Assembly: GCF_023159225.1 (NCBI RefSeq)
Contig: NC_063173.1
Coordinates: 7,260,352 to 7,324,351 of the forward strand
Direction: 5' to 3'
From: Perognathus longimembris pacificus
Lineage: Eukaryota; Chordata; Mammalia; Rodentia; Heteromyidae
DNA length: 64,000 nt
In this document: one piece after another, positions 21,886-33,445 of the stretch
Layout: each line of letters starts with the position of its first letter
How positions within the stretch are numbered: position 1 is the stretch's first letter
The notes under the pieces: generated by a model
Database searches by the model: none
Told to the model about the DNA's origin: nothing
What the model saw: the letters and a program-made list of their open reading frames with translations, nothing else
Position numbers and translations under genes: made by a program

Positions 21886-22825
21886 CCCACTTTCATTAGC
21901 ATAACACACATGTTATCACTCTAGTGGGCCCTCTTGCTGTAATACATCAATATTTTAATAGATTCTGAGCACTGCAATTTTAATGGGTCCCAGTTATGTA
22001 AGAATGTGAGGAAAAATTAGTACAATCAAAAAAAAAAAACAAAACAAAACAAACTAAAATGCTGTCAACCAAAATCAGGAAAAAGAACTCTAGGAAAACA
22101 AAAGTCAGTGGTTCTGTGAGAGACAGAACACACACACACACCACACACACACAAATTAAGTGTCCTTACAAGGGACTATTTACAATATTACTATTACAAT
22201 AAAATTATTTACAATAATCCTTTGGCTCCAATCACAAGCAAAGTAGAATCTTTTCTGGAAGTTATCATCCCCATGTAGGCCCGCACAATTCCTGTTATTT
22301 ACGCATAACACAAATAGAAAGGCATCACAGAAAGACTTGACAAAGCAGACTGGTAGTTCTGAGAAAGGTCAGAAGTGACAACAGATCTACACTTACAAGG
22401 ATATCATGGGTTAAGACTATCAGACACCTAAGTTAAATGGCTAGGTCGTTTAATAAACACTATAAGAAGCACAATATTTTAGCAAATACCAACAAATCCA
22501 TTATCTAATTCCATTATCCAACAAATGATATCCAATATTATAAACAAACTGCTTAGGATTTTTGATAATTCGAGTAGGTAGACATTTTGATAAAAATTTA
22601 GTAAAGTTATAGAAGATTTGAAAATTATAATGGTCTTTGCCTAACAAATACAATAAGGAAAATTGCATTTATTAACTAAACAACACAAGATTTTCTCAAA
22701 CAAAGAACACTGATGACATTTGAGTGTAAGATAAATTTTAAATAAGAGTTATCATCAATACTCCCTGGAATTTTAATTGATTTTTATTAGAAATCAGCAC
22801 CAGAAAGTCATTCCTTTATAAATTA
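21886..22825. other. Non-coding sequence with A-rich and CA tracts
   Basis: Contains an A-rich run at 22028-22055 ('aaacaaaacaaaacaaac') and a (CA)n at 22129-22153. Otherwise AT-rich sequence with no recognised element. Confidence 0.4.
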
Positions 22826-23069
22826 AAAATACATCTTCAAGGCTGGGAATATGGCCTAGTGGCAAGAGTGCTTGCCTCCTACACATGAAGCTCTCGGTTT
22901 GATTCCCCAGCACCACATATATGGAAATTGGCCAGAAGTGGCGCTGTGGCTCAGGTGGCAGAGTGCTAGCCTTGAGCGAGAAGAAGCCAGGGACAGTGCT
23001 CAGGCCCTGAGTCCAAGGCCCAGGACTGGCAAAAAAAAAAAAATAAAATAAAATAAAATACATCTTCAA
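22826..23069 (+). mobile_element. IDL-Geo SINE, 15-bp TSD
   Basis: Complete copy, body 22841-23054, flanked by 'aaaatacatcttcaa' at 22826-22840 and 23055-23069 with no mismatch. The tail is a pure (A) run followed by (AAAAT)n. The linker variant is 'ttgagcgagaagaagcc', belonging to the G-rich linker subfamily. Another recent insertion. Confidence 0.93.
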
Positions 23070-23445
23070 ATAATTCTTACCTCAAGAAATTCTAAAATAA
23101 TTATAACAATTAGAATTGAATATTGAAAAAAATACTGTACATAAAGTGTTATTTAATACCCACAAACCTAAAGATTTTGAGAAAATGTATTATATTTTAT
23201 TTGAGTACTATAAAATAGGCTGTAATAAATAAGCTACATTTATCTTATGTGCTTACAAGAAAAGATTAAACCCTAAAATAGACACAAATAATAATAACAA
23301 CAGAATAATACATTTTTTTAAATGAGGGAATGAGTAACACTCTTAAAAAAGAAATGCACTCATTATCTTACTCGTGTAACTGCGACCCCTCTGCACATTA
23401 CCTTTACAATAAAATTTAAATAAAACAATAGAATACAGTGACTAA
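23070..23445. other. Non-coding AT-rich sequence
   Basis: AT-rich. The stretch 'ttatcttactcgtgtaactg' then 'cgacccctctgcacattacc' near 23365-23410 resembles an L1 3' terminus, so a short plus-strand L1 end is possible. Confidence 0.35.
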
Positions 23446-23545
23446 GAGAGGGCAGAAGGAGGAAGGGAGGGAGGAAGGAAGGGATGGAGAGAAGGGGGGA
23501 GTGAGGGAGGGAAGAGGAGGGAGAAGATTAGAAAAGAGGGGAGAA
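23446..23545 (+). repeat. GA-rich polypurine tract
   Basis: About 100 bases almost wholly purine ('ggagggaggaaggaagggat', 'gagggagggaagaggaggga'). Long polypurine runs can form triplex (H-DNA). Likely expanded from the A-rich or purine-rich end of an L1 relic just upstream. Confidence 0.85.
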
Positions 23546-23669
23546 TGAATCTAGAATTTCAGGTTCAGAGAAGTATGAAACTGGTCTTAAATGTCATTAT
23601 GAGAAGTCTAGAATATATGTTATACTCAAAGGTGCATGTCCTCATTACTAAACGAGAAAAGCAAGTTAT

Positions 23670-23907
23670 ACAAACAGTATAGTGGGCTGGGAATATATAT
23701 AGCTTAGTGGTTGAGTGCTTGCCTAGCATACATGAAGCCCTGGGTTCGATTCCTCAGTACCACATACAGAGAAAAAGCCAGAAGTGGCACTGTCCCTCAA
23801 GTGGTAGAGTGTTAGCCTTGAGCAAAAGAAGCCCAGGGAGAGTGCCCAGGCCCTGTGTTCAAGGCCCAGGACTGGCAAAAATCAAAACAACAACATAAAC
23901 AGCATAG
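23670..23907 (+). mobile_element. IDL-Geo SINE, older copy
   Basis: Body 23684-23894 with an extra 'tatata' in the head and several changes in the Geo half. Flanks 'acaaacagtatag' (23670-23682) and 'ataaacagcatag' (23895-23907) differ at 2 of 13 positions and are read as a decayed TSD. Confidence 0.88.
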
Positions 23908-24069
23908 AAGTACAATTCGAGAATAACATACATGTATCCTCAAAGGTGTTAGTGCTTTCTAATTCTCAAATAGAAAGGCGGAATTACAGGGAGAGTTCCA
24001 TGGTGCTTGTTTTGTTATTTCCACATACCTATATGATAATTTCGGTATCATATATTACATACCCAAAAG

Positions 24070-24260
24070 TGAATCCAGGTATGGCGGCTCAAGCCTAGAA
24101 TCCTAGGTACTATGGAGATAGAGATTCGAGTATGCCAGCTCAAGGCCATTCTGGGCATAAATCTTTTCAAGGCTCCATCTTAACCAATGGCTGGGCAGAG
24201 TTGTGTGCTCATGTTATCTCAGATACGTGGAAAGCACAATGTGTGGGCACAAGAAAACAG
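24070..24260 (+). mobile_element. Dimeric 7SL/B1-like SINE, divergent
   Basis: First part 'atggcggctcaagcctagaa' and 'gagattcgagtatgccagct' is a 7SL-like head. At about 24188 a second, weaker 7SL-like start follows ('aatggctgggcagagttgtg'). It lacks the Geo half, unlike other chimeric SINEs here. Confidence 0.5.
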
Positions 24261-24424
24261 ATTTTGGATTTCCTGTCTATGCTGAGCTGATTCCACTCAT
24301 AAGACCTAGTGTCAGTGGACTTGTGCTGCTATAGAGTCATGCTACGTAGTCATAACAGAAAGACTATTTCTGGTGGCAAACTGGAAATTATACCCGTTTA
24401 TCTGTCAAAGTTGTTTGTCATTTA

Positions 24425-25335
24425 TGTCCAAATTAAATTTCTTTTTTTATCTTTACTGTGAAAGTGATATAAAGAGGTGTTACAGTTACATAATCAAGTA
24501 ATGAGTACATATCCTTTCAAACAGTATTCCCCCCTCCCTCATTCTCCCCCGGTTTTTCCCCTCCCAACTTCCCTCCCACCAAAGTTGTTCATTTCCAACA
24601 TAGTGTCTAATAGGCTTCACTGTTGAATTGGTTCACCCTTTGTCCCGCGGTTTCTGTGCTTCCTCTTCACCTACTCAAATCAGATGAACTTATGTACAAA
24701 ACAAAGAGTACAGAAATAATAAACAGCTACAGAGAGAATAAACCAAGGAAAAAGGGAAAGAAGAAAAGAAAAGAAAAAAAAACACAAAGGGAGGAGGTAA
24801 CAAACAGTACAGGAAACGTACCCAAGGCCTAACATATGAAACTGTAACCTCTCTGTACATCACTTTGTCAATAAATAAGAAAAAAAAAAGAAATGTAAAC
24901 AAAAACCCACAAAGAGCCACAAATAGTGCAATAAAAAACTTGTCGCTTTCATTTCTTGGAGTTCATTTCAATAAGCATCATTTTATATGATCATGTGCAC
25001 ATAGCTATTGAGCCCTTGTGATCTTTCCTGGGAATATCCTCTTTTAGTCTCACTGTGTGAATGTTTCGATTACTGTTTAATTAAGCATGTCAAAGTGTAA
25101 TTATTTGTCTTTTACTATTCATTGGATTTACTTGTAGATTTATAGGTACATTCTAATTATTACAAATGAGAGAAACCATGAAGCTTATGTTAGGGTCTGT
25201 CTTACTTCACTTAGTATAATTTTTTCTAAGTCTTTCCATTTCCTTGCTGATGGGTATCTGGGTTGATTCCGTATCTTGGTATGGTAAACATTGCTTCAAT
25301 GAACATTGTCGTGCTGGTGACTTTAGTGTAGCCAG
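24425..25335 (-). mobile_element. L1 3' UTR and ORF2 end, reversed
   Basis: Reversed L1: 'gttacagttacataatcaag' start, C-rich 3' UTR ('cattctcccccggtttttcc'), then 'tcatttcttggagttcattt' and ORF2 end to about 25330. It is interrupted at 24787-24894 by a plus-strand L1 3' end. Confidence 0.82.
24787..24894 (+). mobile_element. Short L1 3' end inserted in a reversed L1
   Basis: 'gaggaggtaacaaacagtac', 'gaaactgtaacctctctgta' and 'caataaataag' plus A-tail form a severely 5'-truncated L1 in plus orientation. It lies inside the reversed L1 3' UTR, so it is younger than its host. Confidence 0.75.
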
Positions 25336-26160
25336 TTTGTGGTCAATATTTGGTCTTTTACCACTCATTGTGTTTACTTGTAGATTTGTAGGCACATTCT
25401 AATTATTACAAATGAGAGAAACCATGCAACCTATGTTTCTTTGTGTTTTGCCTAATATAATCATTTAATATAATCTTTTCCATGTCTTTCCATTTCCTTA
25501 TGAACAATACAGTATCATTTAGAATATCACATAGAATTACATTGTGTATGTATACCATATTTTCTTGATCCATTCATTCACTGAAGGATATTTGTGTTGA
25601 TTCTGTATCTTCACTATCATAAACAATGTGCAGTGAACATGGCTGTTTTGGTAGCTTTTGTGTGGCCTTGTTTGTCTCTCCTGGATAAATGTCCAGAAAT
25701 GGAATTGCTGGGTCATAAAAATTAAGCAGGATTCTATACATTTACACATTGAGATAAAAAAAGGATATTCTTAGAAGAGGATCACAAAGGTGCACATGAT
25801 CATATCAAATGATGTTTATTGAAATGAACTTCAAGAAATGGAAACAAGAAGTTTTTTTCTTATTCTGTTTTTTGTTCTTTTTTTCTCCTTTGTTGCTGAT
25901 TTTGATTTCTGTGCCTTCTGTCTTGTCTGTAAGTCTGTCTGTTTGGGGGAGGGTAAAGAGGAGCATAGAAATGGTGGGGTGAACAAATGCAATACTCACC
26001 AGACACTATGATGGAAATAAACTATACAACTTTTGGGGCATAGGGTCAGGAGAGAAAAACTGGGGAGAAATGAAGTAGAGATGACACTGTTCAAAAACAA
26101 ATATACTCATTACCTGACTTATATAAATGTAATCCCTCTGTATATCACTTTTATAATAAA
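25336..26160 (+). mobile_element. 5'-inverted L1 copy (twin-priming pattern)
   Basis: The 3' part lies on the plus strand at about 25765-26160 ('aatgaacttcaagaaatgga' to 'tgtaatccctctgtatatca' and the 'ataataaaataa' tail). The upstream L1 part lies reversed at about 25336-25760 (ORF2 end, 'tttcttgatccattcattca', 'gaattgctgggtcataaaa'). Together they make one 3'-anchored insertion with a flipped 5' end. Confidence 0.75.
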
Positions 26161-27100
26161 ATAATTTAAGTCATTTATGATAGAGGTGCTTCCAAAATCT
26201 AAATGTTTTCTCCTGACAAAAATAAAGATTCTTCTTTGCCCTTCATTATTCTGGATTTGGCACAGGATGTTTTGTAGCGAAATGCCCAGCTGCAGAGAAA
26301 GCTCATCCTCTGTGTTCAGGCTACTAAGTGGTCAATTATCCTTTTGTGGTAGAATGTGGGACAGAGAGGTCTATAACTTTTTACTTTAGGTTGGTCTTTA
26401 AAACCTTTAATTATATCTTCAAAAATTGTACTATTATTGTGTAGTTTTAACAGGTGATTTCCTATGTGCAGATCACCTATGCTTCCTCTTTGGTAGGTAG
26501 AATATTTCTTCCAGAACTGCATGCCCATTTTCAGCTTGTTCTACACAAAGGAAACACCTTTCCTTTCAACTCTCCCACATTATTCACAGGCTCTCACTTC
26601 TTTAACTGTGCTTAGGAGATGATTATAACTTATAAGAAACAATTTCACTCTCCTGAGATGCCCACTTGGACTGATCAGCACTTTGGCTAGCTAATTACAA
26701 GTGGCCGTTAGTGGGAACGGACCAACAAGACCACGAGTCACATAGCAGTCCCTGCTTTTAGAGCTCTTTGGCATTGCTATGTAGGTATTTCTCTCCAAAC
26801 ACTTACTGGTGGCACCTGAACACATTTCTTGGTGCCCCTAACTTAATGCTAACTCGTCATAAATATCTAACTCACTGCGTGAATGAACAAAGGAAGCATA
26901 CACAGTAGGTCCATTTTTTTCAGGAAGAAACATGGATGTATGGTACATGATCCTCTTGGTGGAGAAAGCCATCCAGTTCTACACTTCTAAGTCACTTCTT
27001 AGCTAAATTCACCATCTTCTCTAGTGTGATATGAATAGTAATCTGTCAATTTATCTTCCCAACTCCTTCAAAGCAGCCAGAACGATTTTTCTATTGCTTT
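26161..27100. other. Unique non-coding sequence
   Basis: No repeat recognised. Short frames at 26177-26389 and 26316-26528 have no recognisable protein features. Confidence 0.4.
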
Positions 27101-27260
27101 AAAAAAAATTGCAGTACTGCATATTGAACTTGGGCCTCTTGCTTGCTAGGTAGGTGCTCTCTACCCTTTGCGCCACACGCCTAGCCCATATGTACCTTGG
27201 TTATTTTTATGATAGGTTCTTACTTTATGCCTGGGCCCACCTAAAATGTGATCCTGGAGT
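27101..27260 (-). mobile_element. Decayed tRNA/7SL chimeric SINE
   Basis: 'attgaacttgggcctcttgc' and 'gctctctaccctttgcgcca' look like a reversed tRNA-related SINE part. 'atgcctgggcccacctaaaa' may be the reversed 7SL part. No TSD found. Confidence 0.5.
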
Positions 27261-28113
27261 AATAGCATACTGTCCCTTAGAAGAATCTTATCTCACACTA
27301 AACTGAAAACGTCATCCATTGGTGATTTTTTTTTTCCTGATTACCAGGTAATACTCAGTTCTGCATGTGTGAGCATGTGTTGAGAGCGTCAATACAGTGG
27401 GTGGGACAGACAGAACTCTCCAGAGAGGCTTCATAGAAAAGATTTTTGTTTAGCATGCAACTGAAGACTGAAAGACTTCACCACGTTGGCGCTGGTATTC
27501 CAGTTGAAAGAGATGACAGAAGAAGAGGATTGAAGCATGTTCCACAGATAGACATGAAGATAGCACAGGGAACCCCAACAACTGCTGTTTGAAGAAAGAG
27601 GTAGGAGGACGGCGGCGAAGGGAGCACATGGCAGAGGAGATACCTGTGTCCCAAATGCAATGATTACATGTGTGGAAACAATACAATAACCCCTCTTCGT
27701 GCTACAAATCCATGCCAATTCAAAAGTTCAAAGCAACGTCCTGTGACTCTAGAAGAGAACTAACCAAAGGAATTAAAATGGTAGGTTGAGATCTGAATGT
27801 GGGAAGCTTGAATACCATCTTCTGCCTCCATTTTCAGGTAATGTAGAAAGTGAGCCACTCGATATTTCCTCATGGCTTTTTCAGTGGTGCTTAAGAGAGG
27901 AGGAGCTCAAGAGAGAAACTAATATCTAAGGGTTCAACTCCTGTTCTCTTTCACTCACTTTCTCTTTTCAAAGCCTATACTTTAGCTAACTCAAGCCCTC
28001 ATTAACTCTGGCTTCCTCCATTAACTTTGCCTTCAGTGTTTCTGCATTTCATGTGTGCCCTATAAATTGTCCACAGATCACTGTACAAAGCACAGCTCTT
28101 CTGACTGCTTTTC
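27261..28113. other. Unique non-coding sequence
   Basis: No nameable repeat. Three overlapping minus-strand frames at 27431-27718 share the same interval in different phases, which suggests random openness and not a coding region. Confidence 0.4.
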
Positions 28114-28361
28114 TTCTACTCAGCATCTTATTATTATTATTTTTTTTGTCAGTCTTGGGGCTTGGACTCAGGGCCTGAGCACTGTCCCTGGCTTCTTTTT
28201 TTGCTCAAGGCTAGCACTCTGCCACTTGAGCCACAGTGTCACTTCTGGCCGTTTTATATATGTATGTAGTGCTGGGGAATCGAACCCAGGGCTTCGTGTA
28301 AGCAAGGCAAGCACTCTTTGCCACTAGGCCATATTCCCAGCCCCAATCTACTTAGCATCCT
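28114..28361 (-). mobile_element. IDL-Geo SINE with imperfect TSD
   Basis: Reversed complete copy, body about 28131-28344. The flanks 'ctactcagcatctta' (28116-28130) and 'ctacttagcatccta' (28348-28362) match at 13 of 15 bases. The tail reads as (TTA)n followed by T-run. Confidence 0.9.
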
Positions 28362-28389
28362 AAGGACCATGACACCAGCCCTTTTTGTT

Positions 28390-28668
28390 TTCCCTAATTT
28401 TCAAATGGGGTCTCAGTTTTTTTCTGGATCCAGCTTGGCCCAGTTTTCCTATTGACATTTCTTGTATAGATAAGATTTCTTGTATAAGATAAGATAGATA
28501 AGGAGATAAGTACACCACTGTATTCAGCCTTTTTCTCATTGCTTGAGACGAACCCTTGTGAACCCTTGTGACGAACTTTTTGCCCGGGCCTGGCCCCAAA
28601 CCATGACTCTCCTGTTCTCTGCCTCCCAAGGAGCTAGGATTACAACTATGAACAATATCTCCAGCGTT
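28390..28668 (-). mobile_element. 7SL/B1-like SINE with internal small duplications
   Basis: 'atggggtctcagtttttttc' starts it and 'cctcccaaggagctaggatt' ends it, the reversed B1 order. In the middle are two local tandem duplications: 'ttcttgtata' units near 28460-28495, and 'aacccttgtg' twice near 28554-28571. Confidence 0.6.
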
Positions 28669-28734
28669 TCCATTTAAATTTTTAAGGAATATTAATTAGT
28701 ATATAATTTGACCATTATTATCTCATTTTTAATT

Positions 28735-28815
28735 TCTTATTGTTATTATAAAGGTGATGTCACACAGGGGTTATAGTTATAGAAGTCAGGTATTCAATAT
28801 CTTCCTTTTTGGACA
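28735..28815 (-). mobile_element. Short L1 3' end, reversed
   Basis: 'tattgttattataaaggtga' and 'ggggttatagttatagaagt' match the reversed L1 terminus seen at 32000 and 44080. Severely 5'-truncated. Confidence 0.65.
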
Positions 28816-28858
28816 GTTTCACTTTCTCAATTACTTTTAAAATAATAAACACACAAGT

Positions 28859-29077
28859 TGGCACTAGTAGCTCATGCCTGTAACTCTAGGTACTTAGGAG
28901 GCTGAGATCTGAGGATCTTGATCCAAAATTAGCCCTGGTGGGGGAAAAAATCTATCTCCAGTTAACCAGCAAAATGCTGTATTGGAGGTGTGGCTCAACT
29001 GGTTAAGCACTATGATCCCTGAAAAAGCTGAGCAACATAAGGCCCTGACGTCACAGCCCAGTAGGGGCACTAAACAA
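28859..29077 (+). mobile_element. B1-Geo chimeric SINE
   Basis: 'gctcatgcctgtaactctag', 'aggctgagatctgaggatct' (7SL half), 'ctatctccagttaaccagca' (linker), then 'tgtggctcaactggttaagc' (Geo A-box region). Moderately diverged. Confidence 0.8.
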
Positions 29078-29639
29078 ATGTATAGAATATTTAGCGTAAA
29101 AATGTACTACCAATATATCTAATTAAAATTATAAAAGCAATCTGAAATACACTCTGGTTTCTCCTCAGCTACCATAATAGGAATATTGCTTTTCTTTGCA
29201 TGGATTATACATTAGTTCAGTATTATATTTTTTATACAATGTCATCTTCTACTTAGCTCCCTGCCATTCTTCTCTATTAGATCCTGAAGTAATCCAGTGA
29301 CAGCAAGACGTGCATTCTCTATGCCCTGCTCTTATCTGGGAAGTAGTCAGGAGATTCTTAAAATAATGGCAAACGATGACTGGTGATTATTGAATAATGA
29401 AGACTGGCCAAAATTTTATGTGGTCAGCTCTATTTGGGCCAACATTTGGGAAAATAAATCAGAAGACACCATCTATGTTCAAAGGACTTTTCTGTTGTTG
29501 TTTTTTTTTTCTCCAAGATGGGGCAAGGTTAGTATATGCCTATTTCTCTTGTTTATGCTGAAAGGACACAGAGGATCTAAAGCATTAGCAATGGCACCGC
29601 TACATTTCTTCTAACAAGAGTTCAACTGTCCCCACTATC
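29078..29639. other. Non-coding, unrecognised sequence
   Basis: No gene or nameable repeat seen. Confidence 0.4.
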
Positions 29640-29795
29640 ACAACTGATTCTAACACAGGGGGATGATACTTTACTTCAAGGAGTTGTTTCAGCAATAAAA
29701 ATGATTCATAGGAAAGTCTATCACACTGCCTAGCTCTTAGTGAACATCTCACAATGACTGCTATTATTACTTCTATTCTGATCATTATTATAATA
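29640..29795 (+). mobile_element. MIR SINE, 3' part
   Basis: 'atcacactgcctagctctta' followed by 'gtgaacatctcacaatgact' and 'ctattattacttctattctg' fits the MIR tail. Confidence 0.5.
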
Positions 29796-31440
29796 ATATC
29801 AAGGTGATGACTGCGGCTACAACTCCTCTCAGGAATGGCCAGGCGCTGGACACATGACACTCATGGGGTCTATCAAATACATTATGGGTAGGCCTGACAA
29901 CAATTTCCTGGGTCCTTTGGTATATTCCCACTTCTCAGAGCTAGAAACTAGGATTTGGGATGTGCTATTCCCTGTGGCATCTGCCTCTAATTGACCATTA
30001 GCATTTCCAGTAATGCTCACAGAACAGCACAGGCCTCTTCCCTGATCCACAATACTCCCTTGTTTTAAGAACCTCTTGATGAAATTCACAAATAGTACAG
30101 AAATCTCCTAGAAAGAATTCATATTTAATTTAAATCAAAAGATCTTAAATTTGTGGAGAAAGTTTGTAAGCTTTAATATCATCCCTAAGACACCATTCAC
30201 CACAGAGCGCCCTACCAAAGATGACGCCATTCATTCCTGGCAACTGTGCTAGAAACCAGAGACAGCAAATGGGCTGGCTTACAAAGCTGTCTGCTCCAAT
30301 TTTGCTGGACAAGCTGCTCCTGCATTGCTTATGACTAGTTAACATCAAGACTGAGCTAATTATGCAGTTTTCCTACTTGGGTTATTCTCTTAGTGTCACC
30401 TAGAAAGAAAATCAATTGTGGTTGTTGTTTTTGTTGCCTGAGAGCATCTGCTTCTAACTGATGAGTACTTTGGCAATACAATCTTATGATCCATAAAGTA
30501 GATTTCCTAACTAAAAGCCAGACCTCATTTCTTTTGAAGGAACATGGTAAAAATACGAAAGCATCAGACAGAAACATTTTTGGCCTAGATTACTATCACT
30601 TACAACCCAAGTGGCAGACAGTTTCCTAAAAATATCAGCATGCAGAAAATTTGAAGTCTGAAGTTATCTAAAGTGTTGACAATGTTCTTGATTTATGAGA
30701 CCTGGTTCCTTCTCTGTGATGGACCAGGATGTAGTTTAACATGTGAAAGGAAAAGATGTAAGGACTAAGATAGTCATTGAGATCACTAAAAATAACTATC
30801 AGGAGAATAAACTTTTTTTTTCTATTTCAGTGTGAAATTGTGGGGGGGGGCGGCTTTTGGGTTAAAGATAAAGAACTAAGTATTTAGCATACAATATATT
30901 ATTCTGTATCTTCAACACCACTGTCATTCACATTCTTACCCTAAAACTTACAACCATAACTTACTATTTATTGAGGACTGGCTATTTTAAGACCATCTGG
31001 ATAATTTGGGTACATGATCTCTTAATTATTAAGACTCTAGAAGGCTCTATGTGTTCCTGGATTAAATAATGTGACCTCTTTTCTTTTTTTCTTTATGGTG
31101 CTTGGTTACTGAGTTTAGGCCTTGTACATTATCAGGCTAATACTCTGAGAGTCTTACCCGTTCCTGGGGGTCTCTTTCAACTGCACCAGATGATCATAGA
31201 GAAACATACCTATCACTCAGAGATGGTTTCCAAATTTACATTGTGTAGAGAAGGAAACAAATGATTTTCTGTAGACTTGTGGAAATGTGGGGCAGAATTC
31301 CTCTTCACTTAGCTCCACATTTCGGACCCTTGGTCGTGGGGTGGGCAGGCAGTGGGAAGGGCCTCTGTATCTGGAACCCTCCTCCACATCATTGATTCAC
31401 CCAGCAGATAGGAACGTTTGGAAGCATGTGGGACCTGGGG
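29796..31440. other. Mostly unique non-coding sequence
   Basis: No gene seen. 'gcatctgcctctaattgacc' (about 29979) and 'gcatctgcttctaactgatg' (about 30445) are similar, suggesting two diverged copies of an unrecognised element. 31080-31165 may be a decayed tRNA-type SINE ('tgagtttaggccttgtacat'). A (G)10 run lies at 30841-30850. Confidence 0.35.
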
Positions 31441-31474
31441 CAGAAAGCTGGGGGGCGGGGGGGGGGGGCAGGGG
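31441..31474 (+). other. Poly-G tract, potential G-quadruplex
   Basis: 'gctgggggcggggggggg'-type run with a single C interruption, continuing to 'ggggggcagggg'. Could fold as a G-quadruplex on the plus strand. Its exact length may be unreliable in sequencing. Confidence 0.6.
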
Positions 31475-31663
31475 ACAGCCAGTGCTCATGACTCAGAGAG
31501 CTGAAAAACAGTTAGAAATCAAGAGGAGATTTTAAAAAAGAAGAAAAGAGCATATCCTCATAACCCCTAAGCTAGTGAAAACACTAGCGCATAGAGCACT
31601 AGCAAGAAGACTTAGTAAACAGAAGAACTAAGAGGCCAAGTCTTGACTAGCAGGACAGAGCTC

Positions 31664-31691
31664 GGGGTGGGGGGTGGGGGAGTGGGGAGGG
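31664..31691 (+). other. Canonical G-quadruplex motif
   Basis: Four or more G-runs with one- to three-base loops: G4-T-G6-T-G5-AGT-G4-A-G3. This satisfies the usual intramolecular G4 pattern. No promoter context is visible. Confidence 0.75.
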
Positions 31692-31979
31692 TGTTTGGGA
31701 GCAGCCAACCCCACCTACTACCCAAGGCTTTCTACCAGTGCTCTAGAAGCACTTTCTCCAACACACTTGTATTTATATGCTGCCTTTGAAGGCCAAATGA
31801 GTCATCAGCTACACTTTTAGAATATCCAGAGGATAGTACACCAGCAAGCTCAGAGAGCGGATTTCAGAAACATTTGTCACCAATCCAGTGCTCTGCACAA
31901 TCATTTATTCAGCCATCTCATTTCCTTTTCCTTTCTTTTGTTTCGTGTGTCATTGACCAGTACAACGTTGAATGCTTCT

Positions 31980-32790
31980 TTCTTTGTTTTTTTTTATTGT
32001 TATTGTAGAGTGAATATACATAGGGGTTACAATTACATGAATCTATAATTCTTTCTGAGCAATGTTTCCCCTTCCATCACGCTCCCCAATTTTTCCCTCC
32101 TGTACCCACACACAAAGTATACAGCTCATTTTCAACAGTGCCTAGTGAGTACCACTGTTGTATTTGTTCACCCTACTTCCACCTTTCATGTTTCCTCCCA
32201 TAATGCTCCCAAATACAAACTAACCAACAAGACAAAAGGAAAAGAAAACAAAAACAGCAACAATGGCAACTAAAAGTGTCTCTTGTTTGCTTTTCTCCGA
32301 GTACTTTTCGTACGATATCATTTTATATGATTATATTAGCATAGCTATTGAGCCTTTGCTAACACTCCTATGCACATTCTCCTTTGGGCTCAGTGTATGG
32401 ATGGCTAAAGTCTTGTATAACTTATCATGTTTCAGAATGTGTGTGTATACATGTTTTTTGAATCATTGTGTTTACTTGTAGATTTATAGGTATGTTCTAG
32501 TTACCACAAATGCAGCCTATGTTTCTCTGAGTCTGACTTAATTCGCTTAGTATAATTTTTCCAAGTCTTTGCATTTCCTTAATATCATTATTTTTGATGG
32601 ATGCGCAGAAGTATACCACATTTTCTTGGTCCATTCAACCACTGAGGGACATCTAGGCTGATTCCATATCATGGCTATAGTAAACAATGATGGAATGAAC
32701 ATGGCTGTGGTGGTAGCTTTGGTGTGGTCTAGTTTGTGATCCATTGGATCAGTGCCTAGGAGTGGGATTTCTGGGTCATAGCCAAACGCT
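31980..32790 (-). mobile_element. L1 3' UTR and ORF2 end, 5'-truncated
   Basis: Reversed L1 from 'attgttattgtagagtgaat' (3' terminus), through C/T-rich 3' UTR, to the ORF2 end ('tttcttggtccattcaacca', 'gggatttctgggtcatagcc'). The minus frame 32547-32828 holds the ORF2 C-terminal remnant ('QPRCPSVVEWTKKMWY'). Confidence 0.88.
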
Positions 32791-33004
32791 TCTTGAACCC
32801 ACAAAATACAGAAGAGAAAAAACAACAACTTCTATTCCATTTCTGGATTCTTATAGAATTTATAATGTTTTCTACAAAAACGAAAATGGATCTAATTGCA
32901 TAGTTTCCATGTCATCCTATTATTGAAAATAAACAGTTTTTGTATTCACCCAAGAACACTGTAACCGAAATTCAAGCAAAAGTTTGTGCCAAAATAAAGT
33001 AGAT

Positions 33005-33200
33005 ATAGACACGAGTTTAAATCCTCCCTCAAGTCTACGGCTAATATATTATTAGCTATGTGATTATGGTAAAATGGTTAGCATCTCAAAGCTGAAATGC
33101 TTCTCCAATAAAGTGAGGATATAATCCCTCAAGAAGCTACTGCTGATATTAGCACAGTACATGTGAACCACCCAAATAAGCAGCTACAATAAACACAAAC
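33005..33200 (+). mobile_element. MIR SINE
   Basis: 'cgagtttaaatcctccctca', 'tattagctatgtgattatgg', 'aataaagtgaggatataatc' follow the MIR order through head, core and tail. Confidence 0.55.
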
Positions 33201-33279
33201 TCAGTATTACTTTCTTCTCTTCACCAACCACTTTGGGAATCAATGATCACACGTTGTAAAGGCATTATTCCTTGGTTAT

Positions 33280-33395
33280 ATCAAGCTCTTAATTCTCTTA
33301 GTACCTACGATATGTCAAGCACTAGATTATACACCAGCAATTAAAAGTGAGTCTGGGATACTCTGCCCTTGAAGGACTTAGGTGTGTAAATCTTG
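33280..33395 (+). mobile_element. L2 LINE fragment
   Basis: 'cctacgatatgtcaagcact' then 'gcccttgaaggacttaggtg' resemble the L2 3' end. Confidence 0.45.
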
Positions 33396-33404
33396 GTACA
33401 CTGT

Positions 33405-33445
33405 GTATGCATGTGTGTATGCATGCATGCACACATGCACACGCA
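33405..33445 (+). repeat. TGTGTATGCA-type alternating repeat
   Basis: Alternating purine-pyrimidine tract including 'gtatgcatgcatgcacacat'. It abuts the tail side of the SINE at 33446. Confidence 0.75.

Noticed and set aside
22841..22915. tRNA-Ala-like gene in the head of IDL-Geo copies
   Set aside because: The A and B boxes are present, but the head is fused to Geo and an A-tail, bounded by TSDs, and repeated many times. It is a SINE promoter and not a functional tRNA gene.
27431..27718. Three nested minus-strand frames in different phases
   Set aside because: Openness in several phases at once is typical of low stop density by chance. No protein feature is visible.
31260..31540. CpG island or promoter at the G-rich segment
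   Set aside because: The G-richness comes from poly-G tracts. CpG dinucleotides are rare, and no transcription start context is visible.
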